Origin: Sisyra terminalis
Lineage: Eukaryota > Arthropoda > Insecta > Neuroptera > Sisyridae
Length of the DNA stretch: 64,000 nt
Assembly: GCA_958496175.1 (NCBI GenBank)
Contig: OY292280.1
Coordinates: 17,422,001 to 17,486,000 of the forward strand
Direction of reading: 5' to 3'
This document shows, in pieces, positions 1-8,198 of the stretch (the first letter of the stretch is position 1; the number at the start of each line of letters is the position of its first letter). The translations under genes were made by a program, and so were the position numbers. The notes beneath the pieces were generated by a model that worked only from the letters and a program-made list of their open reading frames with translations, searched no databases and had not been told where the DNA came from.

Positions 1-314
1 TAATTCGATAAAGCCAATATCGAAAAATATCTTAACTTTTTGATTTCCTTATCGATTTTTTTTATATATACATTTTAATTTTCTGAAGAAACTCTTTTGA
101 AATACAAATGTTGTTTTTTTCGAAAAAAAGGATCTAGGACCTTAAAATGTTGCAATGTTTTTAGTAAAATTTTCCAACTTTAACATGGAGCAGCTATGGT
201 TAAAAGGTTTTTGGAAAATTCCAACTCCTTCGATCGAAATTTTTTTTCAATTTTCCACAAATCTCATAAGAATTGTTTATGTATGAGTTTTAAGGTCATT
301 TACATATATCATCT

Positions 315-390
315 GATAGCCGAGTCGTCTTGATCGCCGTTGCTGTTGTTCGGAGTCGAGGTCCCTGGTTCGCATCCCGATTGGTCCCGG
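315..390 (+). ncRNA. tRNA-like (Pol III A/B box) sequence in P1 left arm
   Basis: An A-box match (TAGCCGAGTCG) is followed about 45 bases later by a B-box-like GGTTCGCATCC, one base off the GGTTCGANNCC consensus. A TTTTT run sits directly after CCCGG and could act as a Pol III terminator. Acceptor-stem pairing is not obvious, so this is tRNA-derived rather than a working tRNA. The same sequence lies in every arm. Confidence 0.55.
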
Positions 391-582
391 ATTTTTATAA
401 TTTCTAATAATTGATTTCTCTTCCTTACAGTTTATAATATAACTAATTAACATTAATTCCTCAATCCAGACATTGTATCATCGAAATATTCGATCGAACA
501 GTTCCAGCCTTTCGGGGTTGGAAATGATCGATCGATCGATGATGCAATATATTTATCATTTTATTTTTGCTCAATGGTTTTG

Positions 583-712
583 TGACGTCACTCATTTTCA
601 TATATATATGACTTCACACATACGTCACCTCCCAATGACGTCATTCCCGAAAAATTCGAAAAATGAACGAATTTTCGGGAAGTAGGATTCTGGGAATGGC
701 TTAGTTACGTCA
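583..712 (+). promoter_or_regulatory. CRE-motif cluster in P1 left arm
   Basis: The palindromic CRE TGACGTCA occurs at 583-590 and 636-643, with variants TGACTTCA at 609-616 and TTACGTCA at 705-712. CREs bind CREB/ATF bZIP factors. This copy is the most degraded of the six; others keep three perfect sites. Regulatory function is inferred from motif clustering only. Confidence 0.45.
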
Positions 713-1412
713 CGGGAGGCCTAAAAAACATATCCTGAAGTCAATTTTTTCGTTTTTTTTTTTTGGGGGGGGACCTCGAATTTTCGAATTTAGTGAAATG
801 GGATTTCGGGAATGGCTTAGTTTCGCTCCGAGAAGCCTAAATATAATTTTTAATTATATAATTTTTCATTTTTTGGCGAAAAATTTTTGGGCCGGTTTTC
901 TAAAAAATCCCAAAAGTAGGCCTAAATTGGCGTTTTTTTTCACTTTTTCCAACTTCAATGCCATTTGTAGCGATAACTATCGATCGTAGGGTAACGATAG
1001 TAGGCTCATTCGATAGCGCTTGAATTACTCTATCGATGGTGTAAATTTGGTCCCGGAAAAGCTTAAGGGAAAAAACTTTTTTTTTCCACTCCTGAGAAAT
1101 TTTATTTCGTCGACCAAATGTACGTCGATTTTTTTCAAAAAAATGATTGTCGAATTTCTCGATGAAATTCACACCATAGCTATATTACGTTACGATCGAA
1201 ACAAAAATCCAATAAAACCAAAAGTTTTCGATATCGTTAATGGTTTTTTCGATATTTAAAATTCACCTATTGTGCTAGCTAATGCTACTTAAATACAAAT
1301 TTGTTTTCTTGAAAAAAAGGATCAAGGAACTAAAAAATTTCCAATGCGGTCTTACATCTTTTCCGATCGTAACATGGAGCTCCTATGGTTAAAATTTTGC
1401 CGGAAAATTCCA

Positions 1413-1452
1413 ATAAAATCTTTTGATCAAATGGTCACCAGAACGATTTTCA
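1413..1452. other. Unpaired 40-bp spacer at the centre of palindrome P1
   Basis: GGAAAATTCCA at 1402-1412 pairs with TGGAATTTTCC at 1453-1463, leaving 40 bases with no inverted partner. The spacer contains TTGATCAA and GGTCACC. The same 40 bases occur in the opposite orientation at the centre of the right-hand palindrome (62506-62545). Confidence 0.9.
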
Positions 1453-2151
1453 TGGAATTTTCCGGAAAAAATTTAACCATAGGTGCTCCATGTTACGATC
1501 GGAAAAGATGTGAATCCTCATTGGAAAACTTTTAGGTCCTTGATCCTTTTTTTCAAGAAAACAAATTTGTATTTAAATAGCATTAGCTAGCCCAATAGGT
1601 GAATTTTAAATATCGAAAAAACCATTAACGATATCGAAAACTTTTGGTTTTATTGGATTTTTGTTTCGATCGTAACGTAATATAGCTATGGTGTGAATTT
1701 CATCGAGAAATTCGACAAACATTTTTTTGAAAAAAATCGATGAACATTTGGTCGACGAAATAAAATTTCTCTGAAGAGAAAAAAAAAAGTTTTTCCCCTT
1801 AAGCTTTTCCGGGACCAAATTTATACCATCGATAGAGTAATTCAAGCACTATCGAATGAGCCTACTATCGTTAACCTACGATCGATAGTTATCGCTACAA
1901 ATGGCTTTGAAGTTGGAAAAAGAAAAAAAAATCGCCAAATTAGGCCTATTTTTGGGATTCTTCAGAATTTCGGCCGGAAAATTTTCGCCAAAAAAATGAA
2001 AAATTGTATAATTAAAAATGATTTTTAGGCCTCTCGGACCGTAACTAAGCCATTCCCGAAATCCCATTTCACTAAATTCGAAAATTCGAGGTCCCCCCCC
2101 AAAAAAAAAACCGAAAAAATTGACTTCAGGATATGTTTTTTAGGCCTCCCG

Positions 2152-2276
2152 TGACGTAACTAAGCCATTCCCAGAGTCCTACTTCCCGAAAATCGAAAAT
2201 TCGGTAATTTTTCGGGAATGACGTCATTGGGTGGCGACGTATGTGTGACGTCATATATATGAAAAGAGTGACGTCA
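2152..2276 (-). promoter_or_regulatory. CRE-motif cluster in P1 right arm
   Basis: Three perfect TGACGTCA palindromes lie at 2219-2226, 2246-2253 and 2269-2276, plus TGACGTAA at 2152-2159. Spacing matches the other arms exactly in layout. Confidence 0.5.
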
Positions 2277-2464
2277 CAAAACCATTGAGCAAAAATAAAA
2301 TGAAAAATATATAGCATCATCGATCGATCATTTCGAACCCCGAAAGGTTGGAACTGTTCGATCGAATATTTCGATGATACAATGTCTGGAATGAGGAATT
2401 AATGTTAATTAGATATATTATAAGCAGTAAGGAATAGAAATCAATTATTAGAAATTATAAAAAT

Positions 2465-2540
2465 CCGGGACCAATCGGGATGCGAACCAGGGACCTCGAC
2501 TCCGAACAACAGCAACGGCGACCAAGACGACTCGGCTATC
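2465..2540 (-). ncRNA. tRNA-like sequence in P1 right arm
   Basis: This is the minus-strand copy of the arm tRNA-like sequence. It has a TAGCCGAGTCG A box, a GGTTCGCATCC B-box-like element and an adjacent oligo-T on the minus strand. Confidence 0.55.
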
Positions 2541-2880
2541 AGATGATATATGTAAATGATCTTAAAACTCTTATATAAACAATTCTTATGAGATTTGTGG
2601 AAAATTGAAAAAAAATTTCGATCGAAGGAGTTGGAATTTTCCAAAAACCTTTTAACCATAGCTGCTCCATGTTAAAGTTGGAAAATTTTACTAAAAACAT
2701 TGCAACATTTTAAGCTCCTAGATCCTTTTTTTCGAAAAAAACAACATTTGTATTTCAAAAGAGTTTCTTCAGAAAATTAAAATGTATATATAAAAAAAAT
2801 CGATAAGGAAATCAAAAAGTTAAGATATTTTTCGATATTGTCTTTATCGTATTATTCGATAATCTATCGAAAAATATTGA

Positions 2881-2896
2881 ACTTACCTTACTTACC
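2881..2896 (-). promoter_or_regulatory. Tandem consensus splice donors at the arm start (copy 1)
   Basis: On the minus strand this reads GGTAAGTAAGGTAAGT, two consensus 5' splice sites 9 bases apart. The same motif starts the arm at 7451, 24766 and 61070. Acceptor-like CAG sites lie roughly 470-510 bases downstream in the other copies. Confidence 0.4.
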
Positions 2897-3347
2897 TAAT
2901 CGTTGCATTATCTTAACTTTTCTTTGTATCTTAACTCTGAAATATAAAATTCAGGAGGATGGGTGCGGAAAATCAAATTGAAACAATATGTTCAATTAAC
3001 ATAAATTTATTAATGTTAAATATCAATACAGTTTATAATAAATTACAATATTAGTTTTTCCATTATTACAATAGTTTATATAATTTATGTAAAAGTATCA
3101 ATTATTAAAATCATATAGAAATATAAAGTTAGTAAAATTTTCTTGATTTACAGATATTTTCACTATTTATCACTTAAACCACTTTATCACTTAAACCACT
3201 TTATAACTTCACATTCACTGAATTATTAAAACACAATTTACAGCACAGATTGTTGTAGTTAATCCATTAGTGATCTTCTCGGTAGATATCAATTGTGGAA
3301 ATGATATCCTTTATGAATTTGATGGATGATCCTCCAAAGATCCGCAT
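2897..3347 (-). other. 3'-UTR-like segment of element copy 1, with AATAAA
   Basis: This is the inverted counterpart of 7017-7440, 24331-24750 and 60635-61050. It follows the stop codon of the small exon module and contains an AATAAA polyadenylation-type hexamer on the minus strand (TTTATT at 3006-3011). A short direct duplication around CACTTAAACCACTTTAT is present near 3170-3205 and is not seen in the other copies. No ORF of note. Confidence 0.5.
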
Positions 3348-3593
3348 TTATTCCTCAAAGGTCCATTCGGAAATGATGAACATCTCAACTCCAATGAATA
3401 ATTCTCCGTTGTCATCGGTCAGCTTCTTCTGGAACGAAAAGATCAATAAATAATCAAAAATCAATAATAAAATATTTGGAGGTCTCAAAAGTACAGCGAC
3501 TTACCAATCATTTATCTCCCAAAATGATGATACTTTCTTCAGCGCAAAAACAATGTCTTGGGCCTCAGATTCTTAGTATGTCTTGGTATGGAT
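3348..3593 (-). pseudogene. Two-exon splice module, copy 1 (frame-broken upstream exon)
   Basis: The terminal exon (3428 down to 3348) reads KKLTDDNGELF...SEWTFEE then TAA, preceded by a TTCGTTCCAG acceptor. The upstream exon (3593-3505) is bounded by CTGTAAAA (an acceptor on the minus strand) and a GTAAGT donor. It is 89 rather than 82 nt and closed in all frames, so this copy is probably dead upstream. The terminal exon differs from copies 2 and 3 by one synonymous change (ACC for ACG). I do not recognise the protein family. Confidence 0.45.
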
Positions 3594-4882
3594 CTGTAAA
3601 AATATATTTTATTAATATTTAAACAAATTGTAATTTTTTAGGGACATTAACATGTAGACTGGGGAACATATGGCGCAGCCCATTTACATAATTTCCATAA
3701 TGAAACAATGATTGCTAAACTTCTGCATTTATTAACAAAGTTGCAAGATTGCTTTTTCTGATAAGGGCTGTTTTTTCAAAGTTTCAAAAAGGACAATTTT
3801 CAAGTACATAAAAAGGATATAAGAGATGGTTTTCTTTCGCAGAAAATAGCTGCCATTTAAAACTGAATCATTCTTAACTGTATTGCAAAAATCAGTTCTC
3901 CATGAGGAGGACTTTCAATTACAACCATGGTTTAAGTCGCTATTATGCCTAATTCGGTGATCAAAACCTGATCTTTTATTATCTTCCTGTTTATCCCGTG
4001 GATTGATATATTCTTCTGATATTCATAATACTTAAGCTGCACTCCCAGTGGCTTACATTTACAGATGATTTGATTAGATTCTTCTCTGAATGAATTATTT
4101 TTAAATATATTTTAAAAATACATTTTTGTCGTTCATTAGTTAGTTAAACGTTGGAAAATATCTACCAAAGTAACAGAAAGTACAAATAATCTCATATAAA
4201 CATTGCGTCCATACCTACAATTTCACAATAAACATTATCTGTTTCACATTTATTTAATTCGATTCTGATTTTATGAAGTTAAAATGTAACATTGGCCATC
4301 AGCTCAAACAACCATAACATAAAATATTCAATTTAATTGGATAAACTAAAGTCAATTAAGAACTAATAACTTTCAAAAATAAGCTGTCACATTGACATGT
4401 ATCGTACCTCCATCTATGCTACAACGTGTGAACTTTTGACATGTATGTCAATTGAACCACCTTAAGTTTTTAGTGCCACCTATGAGTCAGGTGGATGTAC
4501 TCATAGCTTCCAACAAAAGTCGAATGCATTTTGGCGTTGTCTTAATTTAAAATTCTAAACAATTCGAATTGTAAACAAATTAGATATATGTTAGAAAAAA
4601 AAACAATAAATTAAAAACTGAATTATGAACTTACTGCTTTTGATTTTTCACACATAAGAGATGCAATTGACTACATGGAAACTGGTAAAAATTGAACAAA
4701 CTTACAATGGAGAAATCCAAACAGAAAGTTTAAGTCCTCCCATACAAGCTGTGCTAATTATTTCGAAAACAAAGCTCGTTTAAGAGATGAAATCGACAAT
4801 CCATGTGGCAGAAAAAATCATAAAACCATCCAATCTTCAATCGCCTGTAACACCGTTAAATAAAGGTTTTTTTCGAACCATT
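3594..4882 (-). repeat. Conserved flank of element copy 1 (inverted)
   Basis: Read on the minus strand, this matches 22920-24090 and 59220-60395 with substantial divergence. It includes a relict satellite fragment (3771-3927), an ATTCGAATTG-containing stretch (about 4560) and a single version (about 4730-4790) of the ~58-bp block that is duplicated in copies 3 and 4. It lacks the ~780-bp tRNA-Ser-like insertion that lies between those duplicated blocks. No protein gene is supported. Confidence 0.7.
3771..3927 (-). repeat. Relict satellite fragment in copy 1 flank
   Basis: The minus strand carries strongly diverged satellite landmarks in the right order: the ...GTCCTTTTTGAAA block, a TATATCCTTTTTATG-like stretch and a TTGCA...GTTAAGAATGA stretch. 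Equivalent fragments lie at 23757-23927 and 60063-60219. Confidence 0.6.
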
Positions 4883-5681
4883 ATCGCAATATCGATTCAA
4901 ATTTTCAAAAAGGACAATTTTCGAGTGCTTAAAAAGGATATAAGGGATGTTTTGTTTCGCAAAAATTGAGTTGAATATTAAAGATTAAATCATCCTTAAC
5001 CATGATGCAAAAAATAATAAGCATTGGTTCACTAGATCCTTGGAAAATTAAATTGGGAAATTAAGGAGGTGAAAACCCTTGCACCAAATTGGCTTGAAAA
5101 AAGGTCATTTTTGAGGGGTGACTTTTCCTTATAACAGCTAATTTTCGCAACGGATTATTAAACAATGTCCTTACGTGAGATGTGGAGTGAAAAAATTTTT
5201 ATCCTGTGTGCCACAGGACACCCGCAATATCGTTTCAAAGTTTCAAAAAGGACAATTTTCGAGTGCTTAAAAAGGATATAAGGGATGTTTTGATTCGCCA
5301 AAATTGAGTTGAATATTAAAGATTAAATCATCCTTAACCATGATGCAAAAAATCATAAGCATTGGTTCACTAGATCCTTGGAAAATTAAATTGGGAAATT
5401 AAGGAGGTGAAAACCCTTGCACCAAATTGGCTTGAAAAAAGGTCATTTTTGAGGGGTGACTTTTCCTTATAACAGCTAATTTTCGCAACGGATTATTAAA
5501 CAATGTCCTTACGTGAGATGTGGAGTGAAAAAATTTTTATCCTGTGTGCCACAGGACACCCGCAATATCGTTTCAAAGTTTCAAAAAGGACAATTTTCGA
5601 GTGCATAAAAAGGATATAAGGGATGTTTTGTTTCGCCAAAATTGAGTTGAATATTAAAGATTAAATCATCCTTAACCATGA
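4883..5681 (-). repeat. Ancestral, diverged 338-bp satellite monomers (two full periods plus part)
   Basis: GAGTTGAATATTAAAG recurs at 4968, 5306 and 5644, exactly 338 bases apart, the same period as the big arrays. On the minus strand the unit aligns in order with the array monomer: GTCCTTTTTGAAA, CGATATTGCGGGTGTC, GGCACACAGGA, AAAGTCACC, AATTTTCCAA, TTTTTTGCAT, GGTTAAG, AACATCCCTTAT. Between these blocks it is heavily diverged. The two complete units are nearly identical to each other. Distinctive is a perfect inverted repeat TCCTGTG-TGC-CACAGGA (5202-5218 and again one period later) that array monomers have lost. Confidence 0.85.
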
Positions 5682-6370
5682 TTTAATTGGAAAAACATAT
5701 AGGTAAATCATCGATCGATCAATCAATCATTTCCAAATGTCGAAGGCTATCGTTGATCGATTGATCACATGGTGCTAAAATTCGGAAACGAGGGTTCATG
5801 TTATTAAGTGATAATGTGAGCCAACGTAAGTTAAAAGAAATTAAAACCAATTATTATGGTAGCAAAACATATTGGGCTCATTCGCCAATCGAATTCGAAA
5901 CCTCCGGTTCCAGCATAGCCGTCCAGTAAATCGTTCCGGAGAGTAGCAGAAATCTGCATATTTTCCGGTGAAAACGGAATAAAACTTACCTACTATGAAT
6001 AGGAACGATTGTTTGGTGAAATTGACACTTATTATTCTTTGGGTCTATACCGTCTCTGCCCCAAAGGTAGTTGCAATCCTTTTCGAATTGAAAGTAACAA
6101 CTTTTTACAGGAATAAAACACTTGCACTTACCATCGTTTATTTTTCAGAAAATCATCTGGAAAACGTCCGAAGAAATGCTGCAGGTACTGTACAAATTTA
6201 TCAGAAAACAATCCTCATTTCCTATTGACATAAATAATTAAATGTTAGGTCTTGTTCATTTTTTGATGACTCCATTTAAAGATTGGTCCTCGAGTAGCTA
6301 GATACAACTGTAAGAAATGTATTTAAGCAATAAGCAGCGACCGGACCCCATCTACGGATATCCTTCATAT
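5682..6370 (+). other. Single-copy segment between inverted element copies 1 and 2
   Basis: This stretch has no second copy in the window. It sits exactly at the switch from minus-strand copy 1 to plus-strand copy 2. It opens with a CGATCGATCAATCAATC run (about 5711-5727) and contains the secreted-protein candidate at 5995-6184. It is either the unduplicated host sequence or the former 5' part of the element. Confidence 0.5.
5995..6184 (+). CDS. Candidate small secreted-protein 5' exons (signal peptide plus 36-nt exon), 3' end unknown
   Basis: ATG at 5995 opens 24 codons that look like a signal peptide: MNRNDCLVK, a hydrophobic core LTLIILWVYTV, then SA|PK as a possible cleavage site (V at -3, A at -1). 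The exon can end at CCAAAG|GTAG (6066). A polypyrimidine CAG acceptor at 6148 opens a 36-nt stretch (6149-6184, KIIWKTSEEMLQ) followed by CAG|GTAC. Both putative exons have phase 0 at both ends. The unspliced frame also stays open to 6228 (78 codons). Symmetric micro-exons behind a signal peptide recall the layout of schistosome micro-exon genes and aphid bicycle genes, but only in layout. The exon at 6936 is phase-compatible as a terminal exon. I do not recognise the sequence; it could be a chance ORF. Confidence 0.3.
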
Positions 6371-6432
6371 GGCAATTTCAAGGTTCGAACCCGGAGATTG
6401 TTCCCTCAACATACTTATCAGCCCGGCTACAA
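6371..6432 (-). ncRNA. Degenerate tRNA-Ser-like sequence, inverted
   Basis: On the minus strand it reads GTAGCCGGGCTGATAAG, then GTTGAGGGAACAATCTCC, then a GGGTTCGAACC B box. This aligns with the tRNA-like sequence at 22766-22835 but in the opposite orientation relative to the surrounding flank. It is a relict, not a functional tRNA. Confidence 0.5.
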
Positions 6433-6785
6433 AGTCATCCCTTACCTATTTGACGAAGTTAGAAGCACTTGAATATTGAAGGGTTTGATGATTTCATCTG
6501 CCTCCAAATTGATGCACAATTTCATACCTTCAATGGGCTTTGTATATGGAAAAATTTGCACAGCATGTTTAATGTGAAATGTAAAAAGTCCAGTGACGTT
6601 CCCACAAGTGTTAAATCTATGCTACATAGGTAAATGAAAAAGAATTGGAAGTGACTTTTGTGTTAATAAATGCAGAAGCAACCAATGTTTTCATTATGTA
6701 AATTATATGTTCCCCAGTACCTATACATGTTAATGTAGCTAGAAAGTATAATTTGTTTAAATAATTATAAAATATATTTTTACAG
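6433..6785 (+). repeat. Internally deleted flank of element copy 2
   Basis: The start (CATCCCTTA...TTGACG, CACTTGAA, TTTCATCTGCC) matches about 22068-22170 in diverged form. The end (AAATGCAG...CCATTGTTTTCATTATG, TGTTCCCCAGTA) matches about 23955-24060. The roughly 1.8 kb that separates these parts in copy 3 is missing. No gene seen. Confidence 0.6.
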
Positions 6786-7016
6786 ATCCAAATTACCAAG
6801 AAACTAAGGACAAAGACATTGTTTTTGCGCTAAAGAATGTATCATCTTGTTGGGAGATAAATAATTGGTAAGTCGCTGTACTTTTGAGACTTCCAAATAT
6901 TGATTTTTGATTATTTATTGATCTTTTCGTTCCAGAAGAAGCTGACCGATGACAACGGAGAATTATTCATTGGAGTTGAGATGTTCATCATTTCCGAATG
7001 GACGTTTGAGGAATAA
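6786..7016 (+). pseudogene. Two-exon splice module, copy 2
   Basis: Exon A (6786-6867, 82 nt) follows TTTTTACAG and ends ATTG|GTAAGT. A 68-nt intron ends TTCGTTCCAG. Exon B (6936-7016) reads KKLTDDNGELF...SEWTFEE and then TAA. Exon A is open in its third frame (PNYQETKDKDIVFALKNVSS...), but canonical GT-AG joining creates TGA at the junction, so that frame does not enter exon B's open frame. Either exon A is non-coding, or exon B is joined to a different phase-0 exon, or the module is a pseudogene. Family unknown. Confidence 0.4.
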
Positions 7017-7440
7017 ATGCGGATCTTTGGAGGATCATCCATCAAATTCATAAAGGATATCATTTCCACAATTGATATCTACCGGGAAAATCACTAATGG
7101 ATTTACTACAACAATCAGAGCTGTAAATTGTGTTTTAATAATTCAGTGAATGTGAAGTTATAAAGTGGTTTAAGTGATAAATAGTGAAAATATCTGTAAA
7201 TCAAGAAAATTTAATTAACTTAATATTTCTATATGATTATAATAATTGATACTTTTACATAAATTATATAAACTATTGTAATAATGGAAAAACTAATATT
7301 GTAATTTATTATAAACTGTATTGATATTTATCATTAATAAATTTATGTTAATTGAACATATTGTTTCAATTTGATTTTCCGCACCCATCCTCCTGAATTT
7401 TATATTTCAGAGTTATGATACAAAGAAAAGTTAAGATAAT
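7017..7440 (+). other. 3'-UTR-like segment of copy 2, with AATAAA
   Basis: Downstream of the exon B stop it is conserved among all copies and contains AATAAA at 7336-7341. It ends at AAAAGTTAAGATAATGCAACG, just before the tandem donor motif. No ORF of note. Confidence 0.5.
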
Positions 7441-7810
7441 GCAACGATTAGGTAAGTAAGGTAAGTTCAATATTTTTCGATAGATTATCGAATAATACGA
7501 TAAAGACAATATCGAAAAATATCTTAACTTTTTGATTTCCTTATCGATTTTTTTTATATATACCTACATTTTAATTTTCTGAAGAAATTATTTTAAAATA
7601 CAAATGTTTTTTTTTTCGAAAAAAAGGATCAAGGACCTTAAAGTGATGCAAAGTTTTTAGTAAAATTTTCCAACTTTAACATGGAGCAGCTGCGGTTAAA
7701 ATATTTTTGGAAAATTCCAACTCCATCCATCGAATTTTTTTTTCAATTTTCCAAAAATCTCATAAGAATTGTTTATGTATGAGTTTTAATGTCATTTACA
7801 TATATCATCT

Positions 7811-7886
7811 GATAGCCGAGTCGTCTTGGTCGCCGTTGCTGTTGTTCGGAGTCGAGGTCCCTGGTTCGCATCCCGATTGGTCCCGG
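7811..7886 (+). ncRNA. tRNA-like sequence in copy 2 arm
   Basis: It has A box TAGCCGAGTCG, B-box-like GGTTCGCATCC and a TTTTT run immediately downstream. It matches the other arm copies closely. Confidence 0.55.
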
Positions 7887-8073
7887 ATTTTTATAATTTC
7901 TAATAATTGATTTCTATTCCTTACAGCTTATAATATATCTAATTAACATTAATTCCTCATTCCAGACATTGTATCATCGAAATATTCGATCGAACAGTTC
8001 CAACCTTTCGGGGTTCGAAATGATCGATCGATGATGCTATATATTTTTCATTTTATTTTTGCTCAATGGTTTG

Positions 8074-8198
8074 TGACGTCACTCTTTTCATATATATGAC
8101 GTCACACATACGTCGCCACCCAATGACGTCATTCCCGAAAAATTACCGAATTTTCGATTTTCGGGATGTAGGACTCTGGGAATGGCTTAGTTACGTCA
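8074..8198 (+). promoter_or_regulatory. CRE-motif cluster in copy 2 arm
   Basis: Perfect TGACGTCA sites lie at 8074-8081, 8097-8104 and 8124-8131, plus TTACGTCA at 8191-8198. Three perfect 8-mers within 58 bases are far from chance in AT-rich DNA. CREB/ATF-type binding is the natural reading. Confidence 0.5.

Larger units (their letters stand above)
1..1412 (+). repeat. Left arm of palindrome P1 (arm repeat, subtype L), cut by the window edge
   Basis: This stretch is the near inverted complement of 1453-2865, so together they form a large palindrome. The same arm recurs in direct orientation at 7441-8830, 24751-25915 and 61051-62505. In order it holds a tRNA-like sequence (315-390), acceptor-like CCTTACAG, a CGATCGATCGAT stretch (about 530), CRE-type motifs (583-712), a T-run followed by G-run (about 751-772), and a CGAT-rich zone with CTATCG/CGATAG inverted pairs (975-1040). 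Subtype L is marked by CTCTTCCTTACAGT near 418 and GGGCCGG near 890, shared with 61051-62505 but not with the other arms. No protein gene is credible. The left end lies outside the window. Confidence 0.9.
1453..2896 (-). repeat. Right arm of palindrome P1 (arm repeat, subtype R, inverted)
   Basis: Read on the minus strand this is the same arm as 7441-8830. It runs from the tandem splice-donor motif (2881-2896) through the tRNA-like sequence (2465-2540) and CRE cluster (2152-2276) to the spacer at 1452. It carries the subtype R markers found in copies 2 and 3 (CTATTCCTTAC, AGAAATTCTGAAGAATCC in its minus-strand reading). Its acceptor-like CTTACAG is changed to CTTACTG. It belongs to element copy 1, which continues rightwards on the minus strand. 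Confidence 0.9.

Noticed and set aside
315..390. Functional tRNA gene
   Set aside because: Only the A and B boxes are convincing. Acceptor and anticodon stems do not form and the B box has a substitution.
751..772. G-quadruplex at the T/G run of each arm
   Set aside because: There is only one long G tract per arm; its length varies between copies and is prone to sequencing error.
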